Of a stretch of 64,000 nucleotides of DNA, positions 47,225 through 56,016 are shown piece by piece. This stretch comes from Oceanospirillaceae bacterium. Its GTDB lineage: Bacteria > Pseudomonadota > Gammaproteobacteria > Pseudomonadales > Balneatricaceae. The notes below the pieces were generated by a model, which had not been told where the DNA came from, did no database searches, and saw nothing but the letters and a program-made list of their open reading frames with translations. Position 1 is the stretch's first letter. Each line of letters begins with the position of its first letter. Position numbers and translations under genes: made by a program. Location of the stretch: positions 42,485 through 106,484 of the forward strand of contig JABGSN010000059.1 of assembly GCA_018647765.1 (NCBI GenBank). The letters are read 5' to 3'.

Positions 47225-49585
47225 TTAATGTTCTTCACAAGTGCCGGGCATTTGGTTTATCCACTGCTTTATGAGTGCCAACCCTTGTTGGTGTACTAAT
47301 CCCTTGGATAACTCAGGCATTTTGATTGCCGGATCAAGTGAGCCGATACGCAGGGGTAAGATAGAGGCTTGGGCCTCGCCTGGCACAATGGCGTAACTCA
47401 AGTCGCCCGCACCACGCCCTGCGGCTACCGGCGGTTTGCACACGCCTGTTGTGGTGCTCATGGGCAGCTCTGCTTTAAGTTCTAAACCAGAGGTGTGTGC
47501 TAAGCCTGCAGGATTGTGACAGTGGCCACAGTTAATGTCCAGATAGGCTCTGGCTCTTTGCGGTAAGTTATTGGTTTTTATATCGTCCCATGCAGCGGCT
47601 TGAGGCCTCTGGTTGGGGTCTTGGGGTAATCCTGTGAGCCAGCCTTTGTCCTCTAACTGTTGTAGTTGGTTAGAGTGGTTGAGCCACTTAGTCGCTAAAC
47701 CAATAGGGTGCAGTTGTTGGCCTTGTGTGTGGCAACTGCCACATTGGTTTTGGTTGGGCACTTGGTAGCGCCAGTCTGTACGTTTTCCTTCTAGGTTAAT
47801 GCTTTGGGGAATGAGAGCGCCCCCAACATGCAATTTGGCGATGCCATTGTTCCATAAGTAAGGCAGGCCAACCCAGCCTGATTGACGGTGAATGAGCAGG
47901 CGCGTTTCAACGGCTTGTTGGCTGCTTGGGTTAATGAAGGTTTTGCTAATAATGGTGCCAACAGGTGCCTTTAAAGGCCCTGAAGCGGTGTAACCAAGCG
48001 CGCTGTTGGGTGGTACATAAACGGTACGCTGCTTTTCCATATAGTCAGAAAATAGCGGCGTTTGCAGATTATAGCGGTAGCCCAGCGACTCAGTTAAGCC
48101 GTAGTCTTCTAGGTTAGGGCAGTCGGCTACTATGGCTTGCCAATTAATACTGCCCTTGGTGTTTTTGCAGAGCTCTATTTGCCTGCTTTTGGCGTGGGTT
48201 TGCACTGCGCTGGGCCAATCATCGACGGTGATGGGTGGCAAGCCGTTACGCTGGCAATTGTATTGTGGCTCGTCGTACAGTGCTGGGCCAGAGGGTAGTC
48301 CAAGCAGGTTAGTGTTGCCACTCGCAAGATTCATGCTGCCAACCCGAATAGCCGCTTGCCGGGCGTTAGTATTATGGGCAAAGCAGCTTTGGCCTGCGTC
48401 GGCGTCGGCTTGGGTATTATAGGTTTTGGCGATGCCGTCGACAATAATTTCGGGTGGGTCCATATCAAATAGTAGGTTAGGCAGTAAGTTAAAGTCACTG
48501 CCATCCAAATACCAGCGGTCTGGGTTTTCAAAGCGGTTGTGGTGTACCCAAAGTGATTCTGGGTAAGGTTCGTAATTGGCATCGGTCAGCGGAATTTCCG
48601 TCACTAGGTAGCTCACTACCACTAGGCTGGCGGTGCCATGATTACGCACCAAATTTCCAAAAATTTCGATCTCGTCGTTAGCCATCACCATTAGGCCTGT
48701 GCCCGAGGGCACAATGCCGACGATGTTGCCTTTTGGGGCAAAGTTTTTGGTGCTGTTATCAAACACCACATTGTTAAATACCCGAGTATTACGACCACCA
48801 TAGACCGGCAAATTAGGCAGGTCGAACACTAAAATGCCGGCGGTGTTGTAGGCGGTCCAGTTGTCGTATACGTCGGCAAGTATCGAATTTTCAATTTCGA
48901 TGCCGGCGACATTGTATTCCACCGTGTTGCGGCGCACCACAATGTTGCTGGACTGGCCCACATAAATTCCCGCATCGGAGGCGCCCGAAACGTAGCTGTC
49001 TTCAATGACGATATTTTTACTTTGTACGGGGTATAAGCCATAGGCGCCATTGAGCGGGCTAGGGCCGTTTTCCCACGCCACTTTTGTACGCTGGATTAGT
49101 AAGTGGTTGATGCCTTCCGTTTTTATGCCATCCCCGGGGGCATTTACCACGGCTAAGTCTTGAATGCGTAAGGCGTTGCCCAAACCTAAAATGCCTTGCG
49201 CACCGGAGGCTTGGTTGGTGAAGTCAAGGGTGGTTTTAAACATGCCTTGGCCAGCCAGAGTGATGTTAGGCTGGTTGATGATTAGCTCGTCGTTAAACTC
49301 AAAGCGGCCCTCGGGTAGTACGATTAGAGTGCCGGGACGAGCTTCTATCACGGCTTTTTGTAAACGAAAAGCCAGGTCGTGGGTGGCTAATAAATCAATA
49401 CGATAATCGCTTGCTGGCAACGGTTGTGGTTGGCCCAACGCCGCAGCAAAGGGTTTGCTAGGTTCTGGCAACCAGTCTTCTTGTTGCAGCCAGAGGTAGG
49501 CAAGTGCGGCGGCAGCACCAATAATGAGGAGTGTGGTGAGTTGTAGCAACCACTTAATGAGTTTGATTGAGCGGCTTCGAGCCAT
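47225..49585 (-). CDS. Parallel beta-helix / diheme cytochrome c fusion protein
   Basis: A 786-residue exported protein with one N-terminal TM anchor (about 8-29). Residues ~50-400 are a right-handed parallel beta-helix with NosD-like repeats (VIEDSYVSGASDAGIYV, VRRNTVEYNVAGIEI). The C-terminal ~330 residues match the SO2930/HNE_0200-type cytochrome: hemes bind at CGSCH (615-619) and CGHCH (686-690). In other genomes the two parts are often separate adjacent genes; here they form one chain. I chose ATG at 49585 (GGAGA 8 nt upstream); the frame from 49660 adds no signal. Probably periplasmic electron transfer or a carbohydrate-linked redox role. Confidence 0.82.
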   Translation of the reverse strand: MARSRSIKLIKWLLQLTTLLIIGAAAALAYLWLQQEDWLPEPSKPFAAALGQPQPLPASDYRIDLLATHDLAFRLQKAVIEARPGTLIVLPEGRFEFNDELIINQPNITLAGQGMFKTTLDFTNQASGAQGILGLGNALRIQDLAVVNAPGDGIKTEGINHLLIQRTKVAWENGPSPLNGAYGLYPVQSKNIVIEDSYVSGASDAGIYVGQSSNIVVRRNTVEYNVAGIEIENSILADVYDNWTAYNTAGILVFDLPNLPVYGGRNTRVFNNVVFDNSTKNFAPKGNIVGIVPSGTGLMVMANDEIEIFGNLVRNHGTASLVVVSYLVTEIPLTDANYEPYPESLWVHHNRFENPDRWYLDGSDFNLLPNLLFDMDPPEIIVDGIAKTYNTQADADAGQSCFAHNTNARQAAIRVGSMNLASGNTNLLGLPSGPALYDEPQYNCQRNGLPPITVDDWPSAVQTHAKSRQIELCKNTKGSINWQAIVADCPNLEDYGLTESLGYRYNLQTPLFSDYMEKQRTVYVPPNSALGYTASGPLKAPVGTIISKTFINPSSQQAVETRLLIHRQSGWVGLPYLWNNGIAKLHVGGALIPQSINLEGKRTDWRYQVPNQNQCGSCHTQGQQLHPIGLATKWLNHSNQLQQLEDKGWLTGLPQDPNQRPQAAAWDDIKTNNLPQRARAYLDINCGHCHNPAGLAHTSGLELKAELPMSTTTGVCKPPVAAGRGAGDLSYAIVPGEAQASILPLRIGSLDPAIKMPELSKGLVHQQGLALIKQWINQMPGTCEEH

Positions 49586-49698
49586 GGCGCTGTCTCCAGA
49601 AATGCTGTTATATGTGTGCCTGCGGCCAATTAGTGTGTTACTGCTTGCAGTAGAATGCAATAGCTGGTTATCTCATTTACATTGCGATTGGAGCTGGC

Positions 49699-49755
49699 TT
49701 GAACTTGGCGTCGGCTTTACGTATAATGCGCCATCACATTTTTAGGTGTGATTTT
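49699..49755 (+). promoter_or_regulatory. Sigma-70 promoter and leader hairpin of the rpsF operon
   Basis: TTGAAC (49699-49704), 17 bp, then TATAAT (49722-49727) is a near-consensus promoter. Just downstream, ATCACA-N8-TGTGAT can fold into a hairpin (49733-49752) followed by TTTTCC. This may be an attenuator or part of an S6:S18-type leader; the S6:S18 motif itself is not clear to me. Confidence 0.75.
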
Positions 49756-49830
49756 CCTCCTTGCTTTAAGGCTACAGTTCAATAACGAATTGTTAGACAC
49801 TTGAGGCTATTTAACCCATAAGGAGCAGCA

Positions 49831-50253
49831 ATGCGTCATTATGAAATTATGTTTTTGGTCCACCCTGACCAAAGCGAACAAGTTCCCGCTATGATCGAGC
49901 GCTACACTACGACTATCGAAGCCGATGGTGGTGCGATTCATCGTTTGGAAGATTGGGGCCGTCGCCACTTGGCATACCCAATTAACAAAATCCACAAAGC
50001 TCACTATGTACTTATGAACGTTGAATGTTCAAACGTTGCATTGGACGAGCTAGACAGCAACTTCCGTTACAACGATGCCGTTATCCGTAACATGGTTGTG
50101 CGTATGAAAGGTGCCGTAACTGAAGATTCTCCTGTTAAAGCTGCCGAAAGCCGTGAAGACAAACGTCGTCAAGAACGCGCCCCTCGTGCCGAAGCTCCTC
50201 AAGCAGAAGCTAAAGCTGAAGAAGCACCTGCCGCTGAAGCAGCTGCCGAATAA
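49831..50253 (+). CDS. rpsF: Small ribosomal subunit protein bS6
   Basis: A 140-residue ribosomal protein that pairs with S18 on the 30S platform. It begins [30 protein letters not shown] and FNxx-type MVVRMKGAV segments are conserved. The C-terminal tail (about 105-140) is Ala/Glu-rich. AAGGAG lies upstream. First gene of rpsF-rpsR-membrane gene-rplI-dnaB. Confidence 0.97.
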   Translation: MRHYEIMFLVHPDQSEQVPAMIERYTTTIEADGGAIHRLEDWGRRHLAYPINKIHKAHYVLMNVECSNVALDELDSNFRYNDAVIRNMVVRMKGAVTEDSPVKAAESREDKRRQERAPRAEAPQAEAKAEEAPAAEAAAE

Positions 50254-50271
50254 TTAACTGGAGATATTGAC

Positions 50272-50499
50272 ATGGCACGTTTTTTTCGTCGTCGTAAGTA
50301 CTGTCGTTTCACCGCCGAAGGCGTTGCACAAATCGACTATAAAGATATTGAAGTTTTAAAAGGCTACGTATCTGAAACTGGCAAGATTGTACCTAGCCGT
50401 ATTACTGGCACCAAAGCACGCTACCAGCGTCAGCTTTCTACTGCCATTAAGCGCGCTCGTTACGTTGCTTTGTTGCCATACACTGACGCTCATCAGTAA
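50272..50499 (+). CDS. rpsR: Small ribosomal subunit protein bS18
   Basis: A 75-residue ribosomal protein, [18 protein letters not shown], with the conserved [13 protein letters not shown] and [17 protein letters not shown] segments and the basic C-terminal [12 protein letters not shown]. The length matches E. coli S18. It is 18 bp after rpsF. Confidence 0.98.
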   Translation: MARFFRRRKYCRFTAEGVAQIDYKDIEVLKGYVSETGKIVPSRITGTKARYQRQLSTAIKRARYVALLPYTDAHQ

Positions 50500-50512
50500 G
50501 CTGCATTAACCC

Positions 50513-51355
50513 ATGCGCAGACTCTCTCAATACGCCATGAAAGGCGGCAAACAAGCAACCTTGGTTGCTGTTGTGTTTGCCATTATTCCGGTGTTGTTTT
50601 GGATTAGTGCTGCAGTTGTGGCCCTGGTAATCTTGCGAAAAGGTTATCAAGCGGGTGCGCAGGTGTTTATGTGGAGCCTATTGCCTGCCTTAATGTGGTG
50701 GAGCAATGGCGACCCAACCCCGGCTTTAACCTTAATTGGTGTGGCCGGATTAGCTAGCGTTTTACGCTACAGTGCCCATTGGACCTATGTGTTGGTTGCC
50801 AGTATGTTGGTGGCCATCGTATCGATGCCTATTTTGGCGAGTTACTTACAAGAGGTAATGCTCACTTTTGCTAAAGCTGGAATCCAGCTAGAAGCAACAA
50901 ACAGCCTACCTGATGAAGTTACTGCCGAACAAGTGCAAGCCCTTATGGAGGGTGTGCTAGGTGCGGTGCATTTGGCTATTTTATTAGCCTGTACGGTATT
51001 AGCCCGTTGGTGGCAATCGGCATTGTTTAATCCAGGTGGTTTTCAAACCGAATTTCATCAACTGCGTTTGCCGGTATGGCTCACGGGTAGTTTAGCTTTG
51101 TTGGTGTTTGGTTTAAGCAACATTGCGGATATGACGCAATGGTTGTTTATTTTGGCCATACCACTGCTATTTGCAGGTTTGGCGTTAGTGCATGGGTTGG
51201 TTGAGCAAATGAAATTAGGCCGCATGTGGCTGATAGCAACTTACTTAGGGTTGTTGTTTTCCAGTGCATTGGTCTTCACCCTGCTGGCGTTGTTAGCCAC
51301 TCTGGACAGTTTGTTCGGGTTGCGTAAACGGTTGCCGGTTAGGGTTAAAAACTAG
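50513..51355 (+). CDS. Integral membrane protein between rpsR and rplI
   Basis: A 280-residue protein with about seven to eight hydrophobic segments and few charged residues, apart from a basic N-terminus. The start is ATG at 50513, 13 bp after rpsR. I do not recognise a catalytic motif; genes of this place and kind are known in Pseudomonas-type genomes (DUF2232-like). Its position inside the operon suggests a conserved but unknown membrane role. Confidence 0.7.
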   Translation: MRRLSQYAMKGGKQATLVAVVFAIIPVLFWISAAVVALVILRKGYQAGAQVFMWSLLPALMWWSNGDPTPALTLIGVAGLASVLRYSAHWTYVLVASMLVAIVSMPILASYLQEVMLTFAKAGIQLEATNSLPDEVTAEQVQALMEGVLGAVHLAILLACTVLARWWQSALFNPGGFQTEFHQLRLPVWLTGSLALLVFGLSNIADMTQWLFILAIPLLFAGLALVHGLVEQMKLGRMWLIATYLGLLFSSALVFTLLALLATLDSLFGLRKRLPVRVKN

Positions 51356-51402
51356 AATTAGACTCTCCATGTATACATGTTGAGCAACTTAAGGAATTGA
51401 AC

Positions 51403-51849
51403 ATGAATGTAATTCTTCTTGAAAAAATTGGTAAGTTGGGCTCATTGGGCGACACCGTTTCTGTAAAAGCAGGCTACGGTCGGAATTTTCTAATCCCAAC
51501 AGGCAAAGCCGTACCTGCTAACAAAGCTAACATCGAAGCCTTTGAAGCGCGTCGTTCTGAGCTAGAAGCTGCTGCTGCTGAGAAGCTAGCTGCTGCACAA
51601 ACTCGTGCTGACGCCATGGGCGAATTGACCATCACTATCTCTGCTAACGCTGGCGACGAAGGTAAGTTGTTTGGCTCTATCGGTACTAACGAAATTGCTG
51701 CTGCCCTTGTGGAAGCTGGCCATGCCGTTGACAAGACTGAAGTACGTTTACCTGAAGGTGCGTTGCGCGCCTTGGGCGAAACTGCTGTTGCTATCCAGCT
51801 TCACAGTGACATCACTGTAGAAGTGACTGTGGCACTTGTAGCTGAGTAA
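51403..51849 (+). CDS. rplI: Large ribosomal subunit protein bL9
   Basis: A 148-residue protein beginning [32 protein letters not shown], the L9 signature. A long helix (about 41-75, Ala/Glu-rich) joins the two RNA-binding domains. GEGKLFGS-type [10 protein letters not shown] is in the C-terminal domain. ATG at 51403 follows AAGGA by 7 nt; the frame from 51397 adds two residues. Confidence 0.97.
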   Translation: MNVILLEKIGKLGSLGDTVSVKAGYGRNFLIPTGKAVPANKANIEAFEARRSELEAAAAEKLAAAQTRADAMGELTITISANAGDEGKLFGSIGTNEIAAALVEAGHAVDKTEVRLPEGALRALGETAVAIQLHSDITVEVTVALVAE

Positions 51850-51867
51850 AGCGCTGCTTAGCGATTG

Positions 51868-51932
51868 CCGCAGGTCTTTGGCCTTCGCAATGACGTGGGA
51901 TCCTATACTTAGCGTCTTAGCGAAGCAATCCA
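51868..51932. repeat. GTCATTGCGAA-type dispersed repeat
   Basis: On the minus strand the stretch reads CGTCATTGCGAAGGCC, then GGCAATCGC, and a second GCTTCGCTAAG half follows. GCGATTGC (51870-51877) and GCAATGACG (51887-51895) form the arms. This is a repeat type seen widely in bacterial intergenic regions. Confidence 0.5.
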
Positions 51933-51933
51933 T

Positions 51934-51960
51934 AAAAAGCCCCTTTTAAGGGGCTTTTTT
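51934..51960 (+). terminator. Rho-independent terminator after rplI
   Basis: AAAAAGCCCCTT/AAGGGGCTTTTTT is a strong 7-bp GC stem with a tract of six T. It separates rplI from dnaB, so dnaB probably has extra or read-through transcription. Confidence 0.88.
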
Positions 51961-51995
51961 GTGTCCCCTGTTTAATGGCCTTGCTAAAGGTTATC

Positions 51996-53429
51996 ATGGG
52001 GTCGATATCATCCTTAATAAACGATACTTTCATGCAATCAGCTTCACACCTACTCAAGTCCGACCCGCAACTGGATGCCCTTAAAGTGCCTCCCCAATCC
52101 AAAGAGGCCGAACAGTCCGTTTTGGGTGGTTTAATGCTGGATGAAATGGCCTGGGACCGAGTGTCTGAAGCGGTGGCCGAAGTTGATTTTTACCGTCAAG
52201 ACCACCGTTTGATTTTTCGGGTAATGACCAAGTTGGTGGGCGATTCACGGCCTATCGATGTGATCACGCTGTCAGAAGAGTTGAGCCGCATAGACGAACT
52301 GGAAAATGCCGGTGGCTTAAGCTATTTAGGTGAGTTAGCTAAAAATACCCCTAGCGCCTCCAATATTACCGCCTATGCCAATATTGTGCGCGAGCGCGCG
52401 GTATTGCGCCAATTGATTGGTGTGGCCAACGAAATTGCCGACTCCGCGTTTCACACCGACGGCCGCTCATCGGGCGACGTGCTGGATGAAGCCGAACGTA
52501 AAGTATTTGAAATAGCCGAAGCGCGGCCCAAAGAAGGTGGCCCCCAGTACGTTAACCCGATTCTAAAAGGCGCAGTGGAACGCATTGATGAACTGTTTCG
52601 TTCTGACAGTGCCATTACCGGTGTAAGTACCGGTTTTACCGACTTAGACAATAAAACCGCAGGCATGCAAAAGTCAGATTTGATTATTGTGGCAGGTCGT
52701 CCTTCCATGGGTAAAACCACCTTTGCTATGAATATCGTAGAAAATGCGGCGGTGATTGGTGATGCACCTATACTGGTATTTAGTATGGAGATGCCCGCCG
52801 AACAGTTGATGATGCGTATGTTGTCGTCACTGGGGCGCATTGATGCCACCCGTATGCGTACCGGTAAACTCGAACAAGACGACTGGCCCAAGCTAACCGG
52901 CGCAGTAAACTTACTCAAAGATAAGCCGCTGTATATTGATGACAGCGCCGGCCTTAGCCCCACAGAAATGCGTACCCGCGCCAGGCGTATTGCCCGCGAA
53001 CATGGCAGTGTTGGCATGATCATGATCGACTACCTGCAGTTGATGCAGATTAAAGGTCATACCGAAGGTCGTACCGCCGAAATTTCCGAAATTTCTCGCT
53101 CCCTCAAAGCCTTAGCAAAAGAGTTAAAGTGCCCGGTTATTGCGTTATCCCAGCTTAACCGTAGTTTGGAAAACAGACCAAACAAACGCCCAGTTAACTC
53201 AGACTTGCGTGAATCGGGCGCCATCGAGCAGGACGCCGACGTGATTATGTTCATCTACCGTGATGAAGTGTATAACGAAGACAGCGAAGACAAAGGCAAG
53301 GCCGAAATTATCATTGGTAAGCAGCGTAACGGCCCCATTGGCACATCGCGCCTTGCCTTTATTGGCAAGTACACCCGGTTTGAAGACCTAGTGCATAACT
53401 ACGATGATAACTATGCCGACATGGAATAA
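51996..53429 (+). CDS. dnaB: Replicative DNA helicase DnaB
   Basis: A 477-residue RecA-fold helicase that unwinds DNA at the fork. The N-terminal collar begins PPQSKEAEQSVLGGLML (about 33-49). Walker A is GRPSMGKTTFA, followed by IMIDYLQLM (Walker B) and the SQLNRSLE loop. The start is uncertain: ATGs at 51975, 51996 and 52032 are in frame. I favour 51996 because AAAGG lies 4 nt upstream; 52032 gives the more usual length but lacks a ribosome site. Confidence 0.95.
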   Translation: MGSISSLINDTFMQSASHLLKSDPQLDALKVPPQSKEAEQSVLGGLMLDEMAWDRVSEAVAEVDFYRQDHRLIFRVMTKLVGDSRPIDVITLSEELSRIDELENAGGLSYLGELAKNTPSASNITAYANIVRERAVLRQLIGVANEIADSAFHTDGRSSGDVLDEAERKVFEIAEARPKEGGPQYVNPILKGAVERIDELFRSDSAITGVSTGFTDLDNKTAGMQKSDLIIVAGRPSMGKTTFAMNIVENAAVIGDAPILVFSMEMPAEQLMMRMLSSLGRIDATRMRTGKLEQDDWPKLTGAVNLLKDKPLYIDDSAGLSPTEMRTRARRIAREHGSVGMIMIDYLQLMQIKGHTEGRTAEISEISRSLKALAKELKCPVIALSQLNRSLENRPNKRPVNSDLRESGAIEQDADVIMFIYRDEVYNEDSEDKGKAEIIIGKQRNGPIGTSRLAFIGKYTRFEDLVHNYDDNYADME

Positions 53430-53446
53430 CCTGAAGGGTTAGTTTT

Positions 53447-54040
53447 ATGAGTGATTGGTTTGAAAGTGAAGATATAGAAGATGCGGCAGCGCTCCCGACG
53501 TCTCTGCTCGACCACTTGCCACTGGGCTACGAACTAGTCACCACGGCTCATGATTTACGCCTCTACGGTGATCATAATATTGATTTGATGCAATCGTTGC
53601 ACTTGGCCGGTGGCCACTGGGATCCCAATCTTCTTGCCTATACTATTCCCTTAGGTCGTCAGGCGCAGCTTGAGCACGCGCTAAAGCACTTTGCTAAACA
53701 GCAGCAGGGCATGGTTGATGCCATGAGTATTTTGGCTGCCCACATGGCGCCAGACAAAACCCAAGTGGAAGCGCAACGCCGCAAGCGCGCAGTGGATCAG
53801 CGCATTAAAATTATTGTCGGTCGTTATCATGCCGGTGATTTGCTCAAAGGCCATGAGATCATCACTTTGGGTAGGCACTGGCAGGAGTTTCCTGGTTCTC
53901 AGTGGCAGGGCGTGGATAAAGCCAAGTGTGTTGAGTGCGAGAAATACAGCCGAGTATCGGCCATCAACGAATGCCAGATCTGTGAAGCCAAGCGGCACGG
54001 CCTAGATCCTGTCACCTATTGCTACGCCTACTTCGATTAG
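53447..54040 (+). CDS. Hypothetical protein with C-terminal zinc-ribbon-like cysteines
   Basis: A 197-residue protein I do not recognise. The N-terminus is acidic (SDWFESEDIEDAAALP), and the middle has a basic helix (VEAQRRKRAVDQRIK). The C-terminal third carries a four-Cys arrangement, CVEC and CQIC about 15 residues apart, as in zinc ribbons. It starts 17 bp after dnaB on the same strand. No enzyme motif is seen; nucleic-acid binding is possible from the zinc ribbon only. Confidence 0.65.
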   Translation: MSDWFESEDIEDAAALPTSLLDHLPLGYELVTTAHDLRLYGDHNIDLMQSLHLAGGHWDPNLLAYTIPLGRQAQLEHALKHFAKQQQGMVDAMSILAAHMAPDKTQVEAQRRKRAVDQRIKIIVGRYHAGDLLKGHEIITLGRHWQEFPGSQWQGVDKAKCVECEKYSRVSAINECQICEAKRHGLDPVTYCYAYFD

Positions 54041-54041
54041 C

Positions 54042-54075
54042 CCCCACTGTCTTCGCAGGCGCAGCGCGGCGATCC
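54042..54075. repeat. Diverged copy of the GTCTTCGC repeat unit
   Basis: GTCTTCGCAGGCGCAGCGCGG (54050-54070) matches the unit at 43669-43690 in most positions. It lies between the convergent zinc-ribbon and methyltransferase genes. Confidence 0.5.
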
Positions 54076-54082
54076 AAGCAGT

Positions 54083-54871
54083 TTAGTTTTTCTGTGCAAT
54101 TAGGCTAAAGCATAAAGGTGGGCAATGCTCGCTTTGTTCCAAGTGAGCGCCAACGTTGGAAATGTCGTGGCGGTACTCTTCAAAGTGATTAATGTTAAGG
54201 CCGTGGTCTATACATTGCCCCAAAATATCACCCAAGGTATGTTGAAACCAGTAGCTGGGCGATTCAATTTTAGCATCTGGGTTCATGTAGTCCGCGTCAT
54301 TTTCTTCGCGGTAGGCTGTGCGCTGAAAATAGTCATTCACGACAGTGCTGCCTGACTCTGTTTCAAACATAATCATGGCAGGGTGCATTTCGTAAATAAA
54401 TAGCTTCCCGTGTGGTTTTAACATGCGGCTGAGTAAGGTCATGTAGCTCGGTAAGTCCGGTAACCAGCCCAGTGCACCTACGGTGACATACGCTAGATCA
54501 AATTGGTTATCGTATTCATGCTTAATGTCATACAAATTGGCGCGAACCAGCTCAATATCAACTTCTGCAGCCTGCGCTAATTGCTTGCCTTGGGTAATAA
54601 AAGCATCACTAATATCCAAGCCTAAACAGCGCGCTGCGCCCGCTTTCTTTACCGCAATGAGCTCTCTGGAATTGTTGCATGATGGCTGCACCACAGCTTT
54701 ACCCGATAGACCGATTTGCTCAAACAAGCGCTGCTCCACGGTATCAAAGGTGCAGTAATCTGGTGCTTTAATGCGTTTAAGTAAATCATCCACATAGGTT
54801 GTTTGATGTACCGCCGCCGTTTCATTCCACATGGTACGGTTGGCTTCGGTGTAGTCTTCACGGTTTTTCAT
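54083..54871 (-). CDS. Class I SAM-dependent methyltransferase
   Basis: A 262-residue methyltransferase. Motif I-like segment VVQPSCNNSRELIAVK (about 60-75) is unusual: the Gly-rich loop is replaced by SCNNSRE. LGLDIS is the acidic loop (about 84-89), and FDLAYVTVGALGWLPDLP is motif IV. The C-terminal part is hydrophilic. Members with this SCNNSRE pattern form a recognised subfamily. The substrate is unknown. It is alone between convergent and divergent neighbours. Confidence 0.8.
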   Translation of the reverse strand: MKNREDYTEANRTMWNETAAVHQTTYVDDLLKRIKAPDYCTFDTVEQRLFEQIGLSGKAVVQPSCNNSRELIAVKKAGAARCLGLDISDAFITQGKQLAQAAEVDIELVRANLYDIKHEYDNQFDLAYVTVGALGWLPDLPSYMTLLSRMLKPHGKLFIYEMHPAMIMFETESGSTVVNDYFQRTAYREENDADYMNPDAKIESPSYWFQHTLGDILGQCIDHGLNINHFEEYRHDISNVGAHLEQSEHCPPLCFSLIAQKN

Positions 54872-54895
54872 GCTGTATCCCTAAACTCAATAATA

Positions 54896-54929
54896 CGTCA
54901 TCCTGAACATGGTTCAGAGTCTCTTTAAA
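54896..54929. repeat. Dispersed repeat, GTCATCCTGAAC type
   Basis: GTCATCCTGAAC-ATG-GTTCAGAGTCT is an imperfect hairpin of the same kind as the copies at 37338 and 43635. It overlaps the 3' end of the HTH gene. Confidence 0.5.
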
Positions 54930-55384
54930 CTGATGTCTTGTGCTGCCTTAGATGTAGCCATAACACTATGGTTTACCTTGCCGTGCTGGTGTAACCAAAC
55001 AGCAACATCGGGCCAGCTATAGAGTGGTGAACCAGAGGTGAGCCCATATACAGGCTCCGGAAAGTTGCCGGGACCACGGGTGCATTTGATGTAATTATTT
55101 ATAGCAGCACGAGTGAGTTTACTGCGGCTGGCAATTTCGGCCATTGAGGCAACGCCACCTTCCTGTACGGATGCAATGCTCAGACCAGCAGTTTGTACAT
55201 TTTCAATTGCCAGTGTTATCGCTTCTTGTGGGGATTTGGCTTGACGATCAAATTCTAAATAAACGGTACCGTTGAAACTGCACACAAGTGCGTCCGAACA
55301 CCCAGCTTCATATAGGGTATCTTCTATGTTAGCCAGCAGCGAGCCTGCACTTTTAAGCACTAGAGTAAAAAAATAAGTAATCAT
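54914..55384 (-). CDS. HTH protein (AlpA/MerR-like DNA-binding)
   Basis: A 156-residue protein from ATG at 55384 (AGGAAC about 8 nt upstream). The N-terminal half resembles a small alpha/beta sensor-like fold. The C-terminal half holds an HTH (about 80-102, MAEIASRSKLTRAAINNYIK) followed by GPGNFPEPV and WPDVAVWL, as in AlpA- and excisionase-type DNA-binding modules. A strong palindrome lies in its upstream gap (55527-55556) and may be its own operator; that is inference. The longer frame to 55456 is not needed. Confidence 0.65.
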   Translation of the reverse strand: MITYFFTLVLKSAGSLLANIEDTLYEAGCSDALVCSFNGTVYLEFDRQAKSPQEAITLAIENVQTAGLSIASVQEGGVASMAEIASRSKLTRAAINNYIKCTRGPGNFPEPVYGLTSGSPLYSWPDVAVWLHQHGKVNHSVMATSKAAQDISLKRL

Positions 55385-55526
55385 AGATAAGGTTCCTACA
55401 GAAGGCGTGGCTCGAGTTGCCCGTTTCAGTTTGCCTCCAGTCGCAAGAAATAACATAGTTAATAGCGGTTCGGATATCCTTATTCGGGTGCTTTTTCATA
55501 GTTTGTCCTTGATGTTCTTACCCTAC

Positions 55527-55556
55527 CCCAATTGTTTACATGTATAAACAATTGGG
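55527..55556. promoter_or_regulatory. Perfect 12-bp dyad
   Basis: CCCAATTGTTTA (55527-55538), a CATGTA spacer, then TAAACAATTGGG (55545-55556). Both arms match at every base. No T tract follows. It lies in the divergent gap between the HTH gene and the GFA gene, so it is a likely operator. A partial ATTGGGAATTGTTTAAGC copy follows at 55569-55586. Confidence 0.6.
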
Positions 55557-55641
55557 CGTCGGTCTACATTGGGAATTGTTTAAGCTACACTCAAGTATGG
55601 GTACAGATTAGTAGGCTTGGCAGGAATTAGGCGAGTTGATT

Positions 55642-56016
55642 ATGAAATTACAAAAAATACACCCCTGCTCGTGCCACTGTGGTGCTGTGCAATATGAAGT
55701 GGATTTGCCGAATGGTTTAGACGATGCGCGGCGTTGCAATTGTTCCATATGCAGCAAACACGGGGCCATTGTGTTTAGTGTGCCGTTAGATGATTTAAGG
55801 GTCACCAAAGGTGCCGACAAGCTCAGCTTGTATCAATTTAACACCAAGGTGGCAAAGCACTACTTTTGCTCTATTTGTGGCATTTATACCCATCACCAGA
55901 GGCGCTCAAACCCCCATCAGTTTGGGGTTAACTTAGCCTGTTTAGAGGGAGTAGATTGTTATGAGTTAGGTGAGGTGGCGGTGGGCGATGGGCGCAATCA
56001 TTCGTGTGACCGTTAA
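55642..56016 (+). CDS. GFA/CENP-V domain protein
   Basis: A 124-residue zinc protein of the GFA family (glutathione-dependent formaldehyde-activating enzyme-like). Zinc-binding Cys are placed as C9/C11/C13, C32/C34/C37 and C76/C79 (CSCHCGAV, RRCNCSICSK and YFCSICGIYTHH). ATG at 55642 follows AGGCGAG. True formaldehyde activation has not been shown for most members. It overlaps the convergent thioesterase gene by 4 bp. Confidence 0.85.
   Translation: MKLQKIHPCSCHCGAVQYEVDLPNGLDDARRCNCSICSKHGAIVFSVPLDDLRVTKGADKLSLYQFNTKVAKHYFCSICGIYTHHQRRSNPHQFGVNLACLEGVDCYELGEVAVGDGRNHSCDR

Noticed and set aside
49752..49830. S6:S18 leader RNA motif upstream of rpsF
   Set aside because: I could not find the bulged stem with the conserved CCG, so I list only the promoter and a simple hairpin.
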